A DNA stretch of 64,000 nt from Eremophila alpestris peregrina. Its lineage: Eukaryota > Chordata > Aves > Passeriformes > Alaudidae. A program made the translations under genes and the position numbers. The stretch covers positions 7,662,177 to 7,726,176 of the forward strand of contig WMCF01000023.1 of NCBI GenBank assembly GCA_009792885.1. Direction: 5' to 3'. The notes under the pieces were generated by a model that saw nothing but the letters and a program-made list of their open reading frames with translations, was not told where the DNA came from and did no database searches. This document shows, piece by piece, positions 11,953 to 64,000 of the stretch. Position 1 is the stretch's first letter. Every line of letters begins with the position of its first letter.

Positions 11953-14576
11953 ACTTGAAATGAATAAGCAGAGAAGCACGAACTAACTAGAAATTCACTC
12001 CCTCATCCTACTTGAAGCCCCCATTACTGCTTAAAATGGCTGATTAACGATGTTAGATGGTGATAGAATTTGATTAAATTCCCAAAGTGAGCAGAGTGGA
12101 AATGCCTAAGCACTGGTAAATGTGACTTATGCTTTGTGTGTGTTGGCGTATAAAAATGTCAGCAACCTTGCTGTAGGCACATCTGCATGACATTTTTGCA
12201 CCAAAACAAACCCACCAAAGGATGCAGAGGATGCATGCAGCTCTGGCTGCTGAGAGAAGAGGCAGAGCCCCGCCGCAGTCCGCGGGGACTCCGTCAGGAT
12301 GTGCAGCCACCCACGGAGGTACACGTGCTGCAGCTCCTGACAACACAGGATACCTTCCCTCTGCACTAATCCTCCTCCCACTCAGCAAGCAAAGTGCTGC
12401 ACACAGATGCCAGGCTCTCAGCCTCACTCTGGAATAATTTAACACTTCTCTGGAGAACCATTCCTGGCTCTTGTTTAGGGAGGCTGGGAATTGGGTTCCT
12501 TGCAGTGTTCAACCTGTACCCTCAGATAAACAACACTTTTAGCTTCTGGTTGATTACCATTTACTATTCTTGCTCTCAGAATTCCTGCAAGTTGTTGTTT
12601 TGCCAGAGAAGCTCTGAGGAGCCTCACTTGGGTGGATGGGGCTGTGCTGTCCCCAGCTTCCCTGTGCCATGTGTTGCCATCCCTGTGAGTGTCAGCAGAA
12701 ATGACTCTCAAGTTATGAACAGAAGTTATGAACAGAAATGCGAAATGTTTGTCTGGTACAGAAATGCCAACCTTCTGAACCTCAGCTGTTCTCAGATGGT
12801 GTCATTGACAAATCTGTACATCTTCCTTGCTGCTGAAGATTTATCTGTAGATCTTTCTGTGTCAGAGAAGGAATTTTCTCTTTTGAGGGTGATTTGAGTA
12901 CATGAGCTGTGTGATCCCATCCCTGGAGAGCCTCTTCTGCCATTGAGCTGCTCCCTGCTCCCTGGAGGGTCTTTGGGCAAGAGGAGGTGTCACTCCCTGC
13001 ATCCTTCTGGCCCTTCTTCCCAGCAGAGCAGATGGAGGTGAACATGGAAGCACCAGGAGAACAGTCTCCAGATCAGGTCTGAATTTCACCCCTGGCCTCT
13101 AGAAGTTTAGAGGGTGCTACAAAGAAGTGGAACCTTACAGAAATAAATAATAAGGCAGGTAAGGTTTTATTGCAAGAAGAAACATCACAGGTTTCCTATA
13201 ATCTGGCACTGGCCATTTTTGGCATGCCAGGGTAAGTGTCTCTGCTCTCTGTGGGGTTTATTGAGGAAAAATGCCCCTGAGTGTAATTCCGAGGCTGTCT
13301 GGATTGAACGGATTCCTCTTCAGAGCCTAAGCTGGCTCTGGAAGTATAAACCACACAAATTCCTCCTTTTTCAGGGTGAGGCCTTTCAAAGTAACCTCAG
13401 TTTTTACATTTTTGCACAATCCTTAATCCCATTTTATTATTTCCTTGTATTTTTGGCACATTTGGAATCTGTGCCACCACTTGACCCCACATGCATCAGT
13501 TCCATGAGTCACCTCTGAGCATTAGTTACAGCACATGATGAATATTAATATTGGGTTTGTGTAACAGATCTCTGGCTGAGGGGTTGTTTCCCCACGTTCT
13601 TGTGTGAAGTAGGAGAATCTGAGATACCCTTTGTAGATTTGTTTCATGCTTCAGTGTTTGACTCACGACTCTAATCTGGTGCCATCTTCATGCCTTTATG
13701 TACCTCTTACCCACCCACAGCTCAGCTTGATTTTCCTCCTACTCGCCCTTGTGCTCACTACTCTCCTCTAACTAATGCCTTTTGTTTCCCTCTGCTCTGC
13801 TTTGTTTGTTCCCTCTTTTCCCCTCCTCTGTGGTGCTCAGCCTGTCCAGCCACGAGGGGGAAGTGCCTTGATGGCTCTGACACTGAGTACTTCCAGGAGG
13901 ATTTTGGAATATGGATTTTCTTAACTGGCATCCCTTATCCGACACCAGAACTCTCCTGCACTCTTAATCCCAAGCAATTAATTACTGGGATTTAATTCGG
14001 AGAGAGACCCTGCATTTCCCAACCCCAGTCTCTAGGGAAATGCTGGGCAGCTTGAAGTCAGACAAACAGCAAAAGGGAATAGAGGGAAAATATTCTGGCT
14101 GTTTTGCACATGGCTGCTTTTATGGTATGGCCCTCAGCCTGCAGGTGAACTGTTTCCAAAGGTAATTCCACTATGCACAGACTGATTCATCTCAATACTG
14201 CACTCACACTCACAGAAATCCCAGTGACACACTTACACATTAACATCCTGCACTTTTATTGCTGCAGTGTTCCTGTGGGGCAAAGCTCCTTGGGGAGTTC
14301 AGTCCATAACTTGTGCTTTGGTTGAATGGACAGGAAGTTTAAAACACAATACAAACCCAAATGGAACCAAACATTGAACAGGAATATCCAAATGCCTCAC
14401 TGTGAGCTGATGGGATGGGTGCCACACCCTGGCAAGAACCTTGTGGGGTTGGAGCCAAATCTTCTACCCCTTTAAGACGGATGCTTTCTGTGCCTGAGGA
14501 TCTTCCAGGGTCTCCAGGTTATCATTATCCTTCTTCTAATGAGTATGTTTTATTAAAGAGCAGGTATTTTCAAAAA

Positions 14577-14607
14577 GATTTGATTTGATTTGATTTGATT
14601 TGATTTG
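14577..14607 (+). repeat. GATTT pentanucleotide microsatellite (six units)
   Basis: GATTT is repeated six times without interruption, followed by GGGG. It is probably polymorphic. Confidence 0.9.
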
Positions 14608-15435
14608 GGGACATCACCTGAAGGAAACCACAAAAAAAGAGGTCACTTTTCTCCAAAATCTTTATAGCTCTGTGTGGAAATGGTTGAAAGCTTCTTACAC
14701 CTCCTTTCAGCTGTCAGTATTGTCTGAATTCACACAACAGAAATGAAGGCACAGAAATGCTAAAGCTTATCACTGCTTTTGAGAAAGGGATCTCAAACAT
14801 CTCTGTTTTGGGCAGGAACAAAAATGGGGGGCTGAGCTTTCCTGCCAAACCCCTCTGAAACAGTTTGTCTGTTATCAATTGTATGCTTGTCACACTTTAA
14901 AGGGTCTAAAAGTCATGTCTTAAGGATTCTCCTTCAGACATGGTCAGATGGGACTGTGAGTTTGACCTGCCTTCAGTTATACAAGAAGCAAAATCCTGAG
15001 GCTGTCTGTATTTGAGGTAAATGAACAAATTCTCCTTTAGGAAGATGACATTAAGATTTCTCACAATGGGTGAGAAATGTCCTTGTGCTTCCAAAATCTC
15101 CCCAGAGGAGGAGAAGGACTTGTCCTAACTTGGATAAACCTTCCCAAAGCTCCTGTGCTGCACTTGGCTTTTGGAATGGGAGAAGCCATTCCATGCCCTG
15201 CAGACACAGGAGAAAGGATTGTCAGCTGCAGCCCAAACACTGGGTTTGGTTACGAAACCCAAAGTGCAGCAGAAATCCCCACCCTGCAAGGAGATATGCA
15301 TGCCTGATTGGGAATTCCAAAGGGTGGGGTGGCTCTGCTGATTACAGTTTGGGGCAGGAATGATGGAGCATTTCCAAAAGCTGGGCTCCTTCCCACAGCT
15401 CTCCAGCTTGAACAAGGCAATGTCTCCTTCAAGGT

Positions 15436-15838
15436 CTGCAGAGAAGGATTTTAGTGCCAATTCCCTTCCTCCCCCCTTCCTTGGTGCAGGATTTTCATTG
15501 GGATTTTGCCAGCCAAAAATAGGCTTGCAGGATCCTGGACAGGGAATTGTGCCCTCAGCAAACACAGGAAAGCTGGGGATCTTGGAGAGGGATTTCAGTG
15601 CCAATTCCCCACTGATAATCCTGCACAGAATGAGCAATTCAGGCAACAATCTGGAAACTTCCAGGAGACCCAAATTCTCTCTTCCCAGGGGCAGGGCTCC
15701 AGAGCTTGAGCTGACCTCGCCCTATCTTGGTGCAGGATTTTCACAGGGGCTATGCCAGCCAAAAATACCCTTGCAGGATCCTGGACAAGGAATTGTGCCC
15801 TCAGCCAACACAGGAAAGCTGGGGATCATGGAGGGACT
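15436..15838. repeat. Direct repeat pair, period 246, open in both strands
   Basis: The block TTGGTGCAGGATTTTCA, then GCCAGCCAAAAATA, CTTGCAGGATCCTGGACA and CACAGGAAAGCTGGGGATC occurs at 15481 and 15727 with few differences. A linker GTGCCAATTCCC flanks the first unit on both sides (about 15454 and 15598, 144 bp apart). The period is a multiple of three, so a + strand frame of 189 codons (15360-15929) and a minus strand frame of 182 codons (15125-15673) run through without stops. I recognise no protein in either; it looks like a dispersed or tandem non-coding repeat. Confidence 0.7.
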
Positions 15839-16349
15839 GGCTGTGCTACAGATTCACAGCAGGAAAAGGACTGAGAAGAGGGTTATGGGCCTGGAAAAGC
15901 ACAAATCTCTGGAGAAGATGGACAGCTGACACTTATTCCCTATGCACCAGAATATAAGAACCAGGAGAAATCAAATTACACAGAATTCTAGAGAGGCCAA
16001 CAGAAGGAGGTAATTTTCCACTCTGGCCAGTTGCAGAGACGAGAGACCAAGCAAGATGAGCCTGATGTTAATTACAGCAGTCTTTTGGGGTTTTTTCCTC
16101 CCCCAAGGGATGAGCAGCCCAGGGAGCACTGGGGAGAGCTCCTGGCCCTGCAGTGGCCTGTGGCGTGGTGGAACAGGAGGGACAGCATTGCTTGGGAGAT
16201 GCCCCAGAGATTAGAGCCTCTGGGGCTGACTCAGGCCCCTGTGACTCACCTGAAGCCCCGTTTTCCCATGGAAAGCTCCTGTGGCTGACTCAATCCCAAA
16301 CTCTCAACCCCTGGGTCTGTTGGATGCTCTCCTATCAGGGCTCTTGCTC

Positions 16350-16905
16350 TGTTTTTCTTGTTCCACCAAGGTCAGGATGAATGATATGGACATAAATTCG
16401 AGTTGGGACTTGGCGATTTATTATCTCTTATCTATTCACAGATTATTTACAGACTCACCAGTCCTGAGCTCTAACCAGCTGCTAGAAAAACATGGCAAAA
16501 TGGCCACTACTCACTTTTCCAAGGTATTTTAAGCACTGTTTACCAAATAACCAGATGACACCTCTGTTATTGATGTTTCTGACCCAGTGGTGACCACTAA
16601 AGGTCTGCAATGGGGACCTTTTTCACCCAGATTACAGAAAACCACCCAAACCCAAGAAGAAGAAGGAAGAAGGTGCAAAGAAGGACTTTAGACAACACCC
16701 CAAAATCTCCATCCTGGCTCACACACATTGCTATATACTAAAATCTTAAATCTAAGCTTTTCACCCTGTGAGATCACACACTTCTACAAACGACACCCCC
16801 ATAATCTCAGTGCTCTCACTCAATGTTGGAAGCCTGTTCCAAGGCCTCAGGTCAAATGTGGTGCCTGCCTAAGGGTTAGCACCTCTCAGCATAGAAAACC
16901 CAACA
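16350..16905 (-). mobile_element. Solo LTR, family II, copy 1
   Basis: The copy is about 556 bp long, with + strand ends TGTTTTTCTTGTTCC and GAAAACCCAACA. It aligns along its length with copies at 33978-34530 (opposite orientation) and 53851-54397. On the minus strand a TATATAG box (+ strand near 16732) is followed by a polyadenylation signal AATAAA (TTTATT at 16417-16422), so the element points left. No clear target-site duplication was found. The family cannot be named without a repeat library. Confidence 0.7.
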
Positions 16906-17447
16906 TTTTCAGCATCCAGGGTTCCAACACTCTCCCTCCCTGCCACCTGCCCAGACAGGTGAGTGTGACACAGCTGGGACTCACACACTGCTCAGTGAGC
17001 CTGACAGTGTAAACCTGGGAACTGAGCAACTTTACTTCCATAAATACTTCAGGTTTCATTTTCTTCTTCCTCTTTCTCTCTAATGCTGTCCTCCCCATGG
17101 TTGTCTGCCTGTACCACACACATCCCAACACACCCAAGGTGTATTAGCACAGACAGAATGTGAAATGCAAGTGAAAGAGACAGTCTGCAGAACAAATTTC
17201 ATGGGGTTTGGGTTGTTCATGGGCTAAGCAAGGTAAAACATGCTCAGGTCAAGAAGCGAGGTGGAAGAAAAGCCCCTGCCCTGTGACAGCAGTGGCTCCC
17301 CAGGGACCTGGTCCCTCCAGTGCCACACCATCCAGAACACTTCCATGCTGTGAGCTGCAGGGAATTGTCTGCAAAACAGGCCCCTGACTGTATCAAAGGC
17401 CTTGCAGAACAATTAGCAGCCCCCGTCCAAAGCCTGGTGGCACCACA

Positions 17448-17520
17448 CCTTCTATTCTATTATGTGCATTTTCTATGTTCAATTTCTATGTGCATTTTCT
17501 ATGTGCAATTCTATTATGAC
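17448..17520 (+). repeat. Short interspersed TTTCTATGTGCA repeats
   Basis: TCTATTATGTGCATTTTCTA and TTTCTATGTGCATTTTCTAT phrases recur with 28-bp and 17-bp offsets. It is AT-rich and non-coding. Confidence 0.6.
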
Positions 17521-18672
17521 TCTTTAAATAGCCCCAAAATGTTGGGGTTTTCCTTTCCGGTAAACTACTGATTGCTGACAGAAACACAGGGCTTGACTTC
17601 TCCAGGGTTAATCTTTCTTTTATTGCTCATGCCTGCAGTATTGTCACTGGGAACTGAGCAACAATTAACAATTTATGTTTTGTGGGAGCTTGGTTCAACT
17701 TGGCTCATAGCTTTGATGAGTTTTCTATGACGTTCTCAATAATACATGATAAAATACTGCCATGTTTTTAAATAGTTAATATTTTCCTAGTTTTCTGTGT
17801 TCTCAACCATGCTCAACCCCCAGCCATTTCAATAATGCTTCAAGGAAGGGATATACTGAGAACACAGAGGCAATTATGTTAGTCCAACAGCAACCTGATA
17901 AAATATTAACATTTCTTACGAAATTTTTCCAGAAGGAAGGAGAAAAATCATCACCAGCGAGGAAAGCCTTTTTTCAGCAAAAGATTGTTAAGTAACACCA
18001 TTAAATATTGAAGGATGCTGAGGTGTGTCTGTGCACAGCCTCACTTCAGCTCAGTGTGATGCAGATTGGATTTCCTCCTCTGCAGAAATCATGAAATCCT
18101 GGATTAAACCACGATGGAGGAGCCAATCACATGAAATCTGTACCTCACCACCACTCCTTTTATGATTTGTTAAGTTCACAGGAATGAGTAATGCAGCCTG
18201 AATAGACTATTTGAAATACCCCTTGGCAGTCACTGAAGTACAATAATCATTTAAAAGACACAGGAATTACCAAACTCCATGGGCAGCTGGTGCCACCCAA
18301 AACCAAAGGGAGCCTTGTCTGGGTGATTTCCACCCCTGCACTCTCATTTTGTATTTCAGCAGAGCTGGTGAGAATAAATAAAGAATAACTTGAACAGCAA
18401 AAAGCAAGTCATTCTGGGCAGCCTCTGGCAGCAGTTTGCGCTCATAATGCTGTTTGGTGAGCTGGAAGCATCCAGCTCATTTCCTAAAGAGCATTTTCTG
18501 CTTAGGCTGGGGCTCTATTAATCTGTTCAAGCCAATTCTGTAAAATCCAACCATCTGTATTTGGGAAGATCAGGGTTTATTTGGATTCTCTTGGTGTCTG
18601 CTGTCAGTAGATGATTCAAAGTACCAGGGATTTACAGTGTAAAGTCTCTCTGCTGGCATGTTCCAGTGACCT

Positions 18673-18735
18673 TCTAAGTAGCATCTCCCAATATTTGGTC
18701 ATACCTCTAAGTAGCATCTCATTCAATATTTGGTT
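18673..18735 (+). repeat. Direct repeat, period 33
   Basis: TCTAAGTAGCATCTC followed by CAATATTTGGT occurs at 18673 and 18706. It is a local duplication. Confidence 0.75.
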
Positions 18736-19764
18736 AACAGTTCAGTCCAGCAGGGAAACAAAGAGCAGCCACAAAAACTGGAAATGACTGAGCTTTGGCA
18801 GTGCAGAATGGCTGCAAGGAGTGGGGACAGCTGAGCTTTCAATATTTCACTGCCAGTTTCTGAAGATTCCTGCTGAAACACAGCAATATTCAGGTAACAT
18901 TTTGGTACCAGAGTGCCTGGAATGTCCAGTGAAGCTGTGAAGCAGTCACTGAACAAGGATGATTTCATACTGTCCTTTATCCCCATGCCCAGGTGCCACC
19001 CAGCCCTGAGCTGCTGCTCCTCCACACCCCACTCACATCCTCCCACTGCTTCCCCTACTGCACAGGAGCATGGAGCCCCAGCTCTCATGGAGAACTGCCA
19101 GCCACAAGACATAATAAATCTATTTTTCTCTGAAAATTGTTAATAATTCATGGGGCTTGCTTCTATAAAGAGGCCAGTTATAAATCATCCGAGCTGCACC
19201 TGGAGATTTCTGATGTTGGCATTATCACATGAATTACATCTCTCCAGGGCCATCTATTATTGTAAACACAATTCCAAAGAGGAATTATGCATGTGATATT
19301 TGCATTTTGCACAGGCAAACAAACAAGTCATCTAAAGCTTGGGTTTGAAACTAAGCTTTGCAATCCAACTGAATTGTTTGTGGCACTAATTTTCTGCCCT
19401 GGCCTCAGAAATGCTTTCATTCTGCTCCTGTCCAGGTGTACTTTTCCCTGGGGAGCACCTGTTGGTGGGATTGCTGTGAGGTGCAAGGAAAAAGCCATGG
19501 TTTCCATGTATCACCATCTTGACTGTGCTGGGATTCCAGTCCACTTACAGCTGTTGAATTACACCAGCTCTTTCTTTTTCATTCTGCGCTTCAGAAACAG
19601 AAACATTCTTGAATAAAAACATGCCAGGTTCCTGATGGTTTCCAACTCTTGATGTCAGCACAGAAAGATAGGGGAGGCAAAGAATTGAGATGTGATTAGG
19701 GACTGAATGAAAGGACTCCTGAAATCCTGCTTTTCCATGGTATCTAGGGGATGGGAGGTGCTGG

Positions 19765-20208
19765 TGATGCCTTGGGAAGGCTGAGCTGGAACAGATTGGA
19801 CAGAACTGGAGAATAAAATACATATTTATTAGAAAGCCTTTAAGGATACACCTTGGGCAGGACAAGAGCCTGACCAGGGCTACACCCAAGGGGGACACAA
19901 AATGGAAGACCAGTCACAAGGTCTCACACTCATCTAAGTTTTGGATCATTTGTATGGTGGGGTTTAATTGTCCACTTACAGCTGCAGGTTGTGAAGTCTC
20001 ATCCTTGTTGTTTCTCCCTTCAGCTCACCGTTGTTTGTGCTTTTGGGACTGAAAATTTGTAACAGTTGTCTTTAGTCTCCAGCAGGGAAAGATTTGTTTT
20101 GTCCCCCTGCTCTGGGAAGAGCTCACTGACACTAAATGTGACCACAGAACTTGCAGCCCTGGGCAGCACAGAACCTTAAAAACATGACAGTTGAAACTTA
20201 AGACATCA
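19765..20208 (-). mobile_element. Solo LTR, family III, copy A (most diverged)
   Basis: Bounded by TGATGCCTTGGG on the left and AAGACATCA on the right, this copy matches the ones at 41692 and 46179 throughout, for example GGATACACCTTGGGCAGGAC. LTR signals are read on the minus strand. The TATA-like site present in copy B is mutated and only one AAAATGG unit is present. It lies about 1.1 kb left of the NEDD4L promoter minisatellite. No target-site duplication was found. Confidence 0.75.
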
Positions 20209-21125
20209 GTGGAGATGCTTCTGTTAAGGCAACCAAGTGGGTGAGTGAAAAGCAGGGGCGCAAAGCTACATCCAGAGCTCAGGACAAAGGAATAAAACTT
20301 AATCTATCTCAGCATAAGGAATGTGTAATGAGCCTGCATCAGGTACCCCTGAGGACTGGACCACCCGAGGGCTGTCGTTGGCCTGGCAAACAAGAGCAGT
20401 GGGGCTGTGCCTGGCCCTGCCCACACCACGCGCAGTTTATGGCCAGGACGGACCCGTGGCAGTGCAAAGGCTGATGTCTCCCCAGGATGGACTTTAACAG
20501 CTCGCGCTCAGCTCAAGGCACTGCTGCCTGGGCAGAGGTCACATCCTCCCTGCCCCAGAAAGGCCTTCGGAAAGTCTGGGAAATGCTTTCTGGCCTGAAG
20601 ACTGCTGTGGGATCTCTCCAGAAAAAAGGATCTCCTTTTTCTCTTTCTGCTGGGCTCCGTGGGACAGACACAGGTACCAAGCACCTGAGCACACAGAGGT
20701 GGGCAGCTGGAGCTGGAGCCTGGCTGAAGTGCCCAGGACAGCCTTGGGTGGGGCTGTGGTGACGGATGTGTCCCGTGCCAGCAGCCCCACGTGCCTTTGG
20801 TAACACCCCGTGCACCTAAAGATAAATGTAATAGCACAAACGTGTCTGGGCACCGCTCTGCCAACTCCCTCAGCAGCACCGCACAGCGAGATCATCAACG
20901 GGAGATGGGCACAGGGAGGGGCACGGCTGGGGTCACAAAACAAACCAAAGCTCATTTAGAGCTAAAGCAGAACGTGGTTTGGCCCAGAATTGCCCTCGCT
21001 CCGAGTGCCCACAGTGTTTTGTTTGCCTAAATCCTGTGATGGCGAGGGAGGAAACGCCGCGGTGAGCGACCACCGGCGACTGCTCCGGAGAGCCGCGGGC
21101 AGCGGCGGCTTCGCTCCTGCGCATC

Positions 21126-21384
21126 CCGGGCCCGCACTGGGACACGGCTCGGGACATGGCCCGGTCCGGAGCGGGGACACATCCCGAGACATTGTCCGGT
21201 CCGGAGCGGGGACACATCTCGGGACATTGCCTGGTCCGGAGAGGGGACACGGCCCAGGACATATCCAGGACACATCTCGGGACGCGGCTCGGGACACGGC
21301 CCGGGCCCGAGCGAGGACACAGATCCCGGGACACACATCCCAGGTCACACATCCCGGGACAGGCCCGCTCCGGAGCGGGGACCG
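21126..21384. repeat. 35-bp minisatellite upstream of NEDD4L exon 1
   Basis: A unit containing CCGGTCCGGAGCGGGGACAC followed by an ATCTCGGGACATTG-type half recurs at 21161, 21196 and 21231. More diverged units follow at about 21266, 21301, 21336 and 21365. Spacings are 35 bp or multiples of it. The best units are the first three, and the array decays on both sides. It is CpG-rich, so its copy number could change promoter methylation. Confidence 0.85.
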
Positions 21385-21419
21385 CTCTCGCAGTCCAGGC
21401 CCGGCGCCGCCGCTCCCGC

Positions 21420-21434
21420 CCACTAGGGGGCGCC
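21420..21434 (+). promoter_or_regulatory. Consensus CTCF binding motif
   Basis: CCACTAGGGGGCGCC matches the vertebrate CTCF core (CCASYAGRGGGCRS) without a mismatch. It sits 36 bp past the minisatellite and about 430 bp before the NEDD4L start codon. The G-rich strand is the + strand. Promoter-proximal CTCF sites are common at CpG islands. Actual binding is inferred. Confidence 0.75.
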
Positions 21435-21466
21435 TGCCACCCGCGCCTGCTGCCCCCGCGCGCCCA

Positions 21467-21571
21467 CTGCTCGCGCCCCCTCACGCCCCTCCCGAGCATC
21501 CCTCGCGCCCCCTCCTTCGCGCCCTGTTTCCCTCCCCTCCGCTCGCGCGCTGCTCGCGCCCCCTCACGCCC
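21467..21571. repeat. Imperfect C-rich direct repeat in promoter (period 83)
   Basis: The 21-mer starting CTGCTCGCGCCCCCTCACGC occurs at 21467 and again at 21550. Shorter CGCGCCCCCTC-like copies lie between them. It is part of the core CpG island between the CTCF motif and the 5' UTR. Confidence 0.7.
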
Positions 21572-21863
21572 GTCCCTGAGGGTGGCGCGGGGCTCCTCCC
21601 GCGGCTCCTCCCGCGCTTTGTGCCGCGCCCCGCCCGCCGCCCGGGGCCGCCCCGCCGCTCTGCCCGCCCCGCCGCCGCTCCCCGTCCCTGCGGCCGCGCT
21701 CTGCCCCGGCCCGCGGCGGCGGCGGCAGCACGGGCGGCCCCGCCCCCGGCCCCTTCCGCCGGGCTCGGCTCCCGGCGCCTTCCGCCGCCCGCGGGCCAGC
21801 GGTGGCAGCAGCAGCAAGAGGAGGAGGCGGCGGAGGCGGCTCGGCGGGCCCGGGAGCGGCTCC

Positions 21864-62484
<40,621 letters not shown>

Positions 62485-64000
62485 GTGAGTGCTTGTCTGT
62501 GTGGTTACACTGAGCACAGGGCTCTGTGCCACAGCTGATGGGAACACAGCACAGCTTCAGGGTGTCTTTGGGCTGTTGTTTCAGTGGGTGTGCCAAGGAA
62601 CACAGAGATAGGGAAAAACCATTGGAATTTGGGACTGAAAGGGCTCTAAAGTAGTGCCAATCAAATCCTGACCTTTTTAGTGGCTGCTAGAGCAGCTGCT
62701 TCATCCCCAAGCATTTTAGTGCCTTTCAAGTCCTTTAATGCCTCTGCATCTTGTTTTGGGAGGTGCTTACCAGAGCTTGTGAGCACGGTGCATGTGTGAA
62801 GGTTTGAGGTCCTGGCAGGGTGATGCTCTGTTGGGTTTCAGTTCTTTGCCTCACAATGCTCATGTTGGTAGTGGATTTAGTCTTTGCCTGCATTTGGCTG
62901 ACGCAGTAGCAAGGACCATCTGATTGCTGCTAGCTTCTGTTACAGTTATGATCCATGGGAAGAGTGACAGAGAGTGTCGCTCTGTGCATCCAGGATTTGG
63001 TGGCACACTGGTGCATGGCTCTTGGGGGTTTGCCTTTTGGACATTGTAACACCATCTCTCAGTTCATGACATCAGCAATTAACATTTTCTGGCCTGGGGG
63101 CAGTGTAACCTTTACTAAACTTTGTGAGAATTGCGATCAGAGTTGCAAAAATACTTCCATTCCATACTTGATACTTCCAGTGTCAAAGCATCTGCCTACA
63201 ACAAGTAAGTTCTTTCCTTCTTTCTTCCTGATCAATAAAGAGCAAAGGAAACCACACAATCTGTAATCTGGGGGGAAAGAGGGCTTCTTTCCAGGCAGCT
63301 GAATGACTGGGTCTTTGCTCAGGAGGCAGTAAATAAGTGAACCAGTGGCACTGTACCTCTGCAGTGGGACCAGGAGCATATTTATTTGGATATAATGATA
63401 ATAATGACCACTTGCACTATTCCAATTGCCATTGGGATGCAAAGGTTCCACAGGAGCAGGGAGGTGGGTTAGAGGAAAAACTCATATACAGTGACACTGG
63501 GAAATTACAGGTTTGGCATACTCATTTCAGACACATTGCTTTGGATTTTTAAGTTTGTGTGTGCAGTACTGGCCTTATCCTGGCAGTTTCTGCACTTTTT
63601 AGTGTTGAACCTGTTTCTGTGTGTTCTCCTTCTGCTCCTACATCCCAAGTCAGTCTGTCCTTTGGCTTGGAACCTGCTGGCCAAGGCAGCAGTTGGGGTT
63701 GGGAGCCTTGACTTTCCTTGCAGGAGGTCAGTGACTGCTTTGGGGGGGGTTGGAGCAGCAGGTTTCCATCAGGTTGTGTTTATAGAGTGAGACATTGAAG
63801 TGATTGTTTTGGCTTTGCTATCACATACTTACTGTCAATACTTAAGTGACTTTTCTTGGGAGGACTTTGTCCCTTCTGCTTGTTCCCAAATTCCCAAAGC
63901 ACACTCTGGCTCTGCAGGTGTCCTTGCCTTTCTATTCCCCAACCTCAACAGAGTGAACGTGATGTGTCTTCATTGTGGGTGCAGAGGCTGTGTTCTTGAG
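62485..64000 (+). other. NEDD4L: NEDD4L intron 5 (incomplete)
   Basis: The intron starts at gtgagt and runs off the window. A weak CR1-like stretch lies near 62615-62680. No exon matching the next C2 residues is present. Confidence 0.75.

Larger units (their letters stand above)
7466..16349. other. Non-coding stretch between the two LTRs at 7 and 16 kb
   Basis: The composition is ordinary and AT-leaning. Apart from the listed CR1 tail, microsatellites and 246-bp repeat pair, I see nothing. Open frames of up to 190 codons exist but have no recognisable domain, no splice support and no consistent codon bias. A CTCF-like CCACGAGGGGGAAG lies at 13850. Confidence 0.55.
16906..19764. other. Non-coding stretch between LTR family II copy 1 and family III copy A
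   Basis: This is AT-rich sequence with only short local repeats. I see no gene or named element in it. Confidence 0.55.

Noticed and set aside
12394..12897. A 167-codon + strand open frame
   Set aside because: It is compositionally like the surrounding non-coding DNA and not recognised as any protein.
13850..13866. CTCF-like CCACGAGGGGGAAGTGC
   Set aside because: It has A instead of C in the conserved GGC part of the core, so it was not listed as a site.
62615..62690. CR1-like minus-strand tail
   Set aside because: Only a loose GGAA...AAGGGCTCTAAAG...CCAATCAAATCC resemblance exists, too weak for a feature.

Overview
This is a vertebrate genomic window, most likely avian and probably a songbird. 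The evidence is the CR1 LINE 3' tails, the many solo retroviral LTRs of about 0.3-0.56 kb, small spliced exons in long introns, and two CpG islands. The species cannot be named from the sequence. No prokaryotic gene, CRISPR array or operon is present.

The one protein-coding gene I can prove is the 5' part of NEDD4L, a C2-WW-HECT E3 ubiquitin ligase, on the + strand. Five coding exons (21864-21911, 47058-47131, 57711-57792, 61114-61152, 62431-62484) splice at GT/AG sites into an uninterrupted 99-codon frame covering the N-terminus and most of the C2 domain. The rest of the C2 domain, the WW domains and the HECT domain lie beyond position 64000. Introns 1-4 are 25,146, 10,579, 3,321 and 1,278 bp. 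Intron 5 runs off the window.

Region by region: 1-6200 is non-coding, with a MIR-type SINE relic (5195-5300) and a shortened solo LTR (4707-4994). A CpG island at about 6245-6980 has good splice donors on the minus strand. By human gene order it may be the 5' end of ATP8B1 transcribed leftwards. A solo LTR (6983-7461), also pointing left, abuts it. From 7.5 to 20.9 kb lie non-coding DNA, a CR1 tail, a 246-bp repeat pair open in both strands, and two more LTRs. From about 20.95 to 22.3 kb is the NEDD4L CpG-island promoter, with a 35-bp minisatellite, a consensus CTCF site and exon 1. Introns 1-5 fill the rest. They hold four LTRs, three CR1 tails, several local duplications and low-complexity tracts.

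The LTRs form three families that I could define by comparing copies within the window. Two families carry a YY1-like AAGATGG or AAAATGG motif just downstream of a TATA-like box, and in one family this motif is present in 1, 3 or 6 copies. I found no new enzyme system. The most interesting signals are regulatory and structural: the LTR abutting the CpG island, the CTCF site beside a promoter minisatellite, a tandem duplication carrying two splice-ready candidate poison exons, and a templated-insertion-like rearrangement in intron 1.
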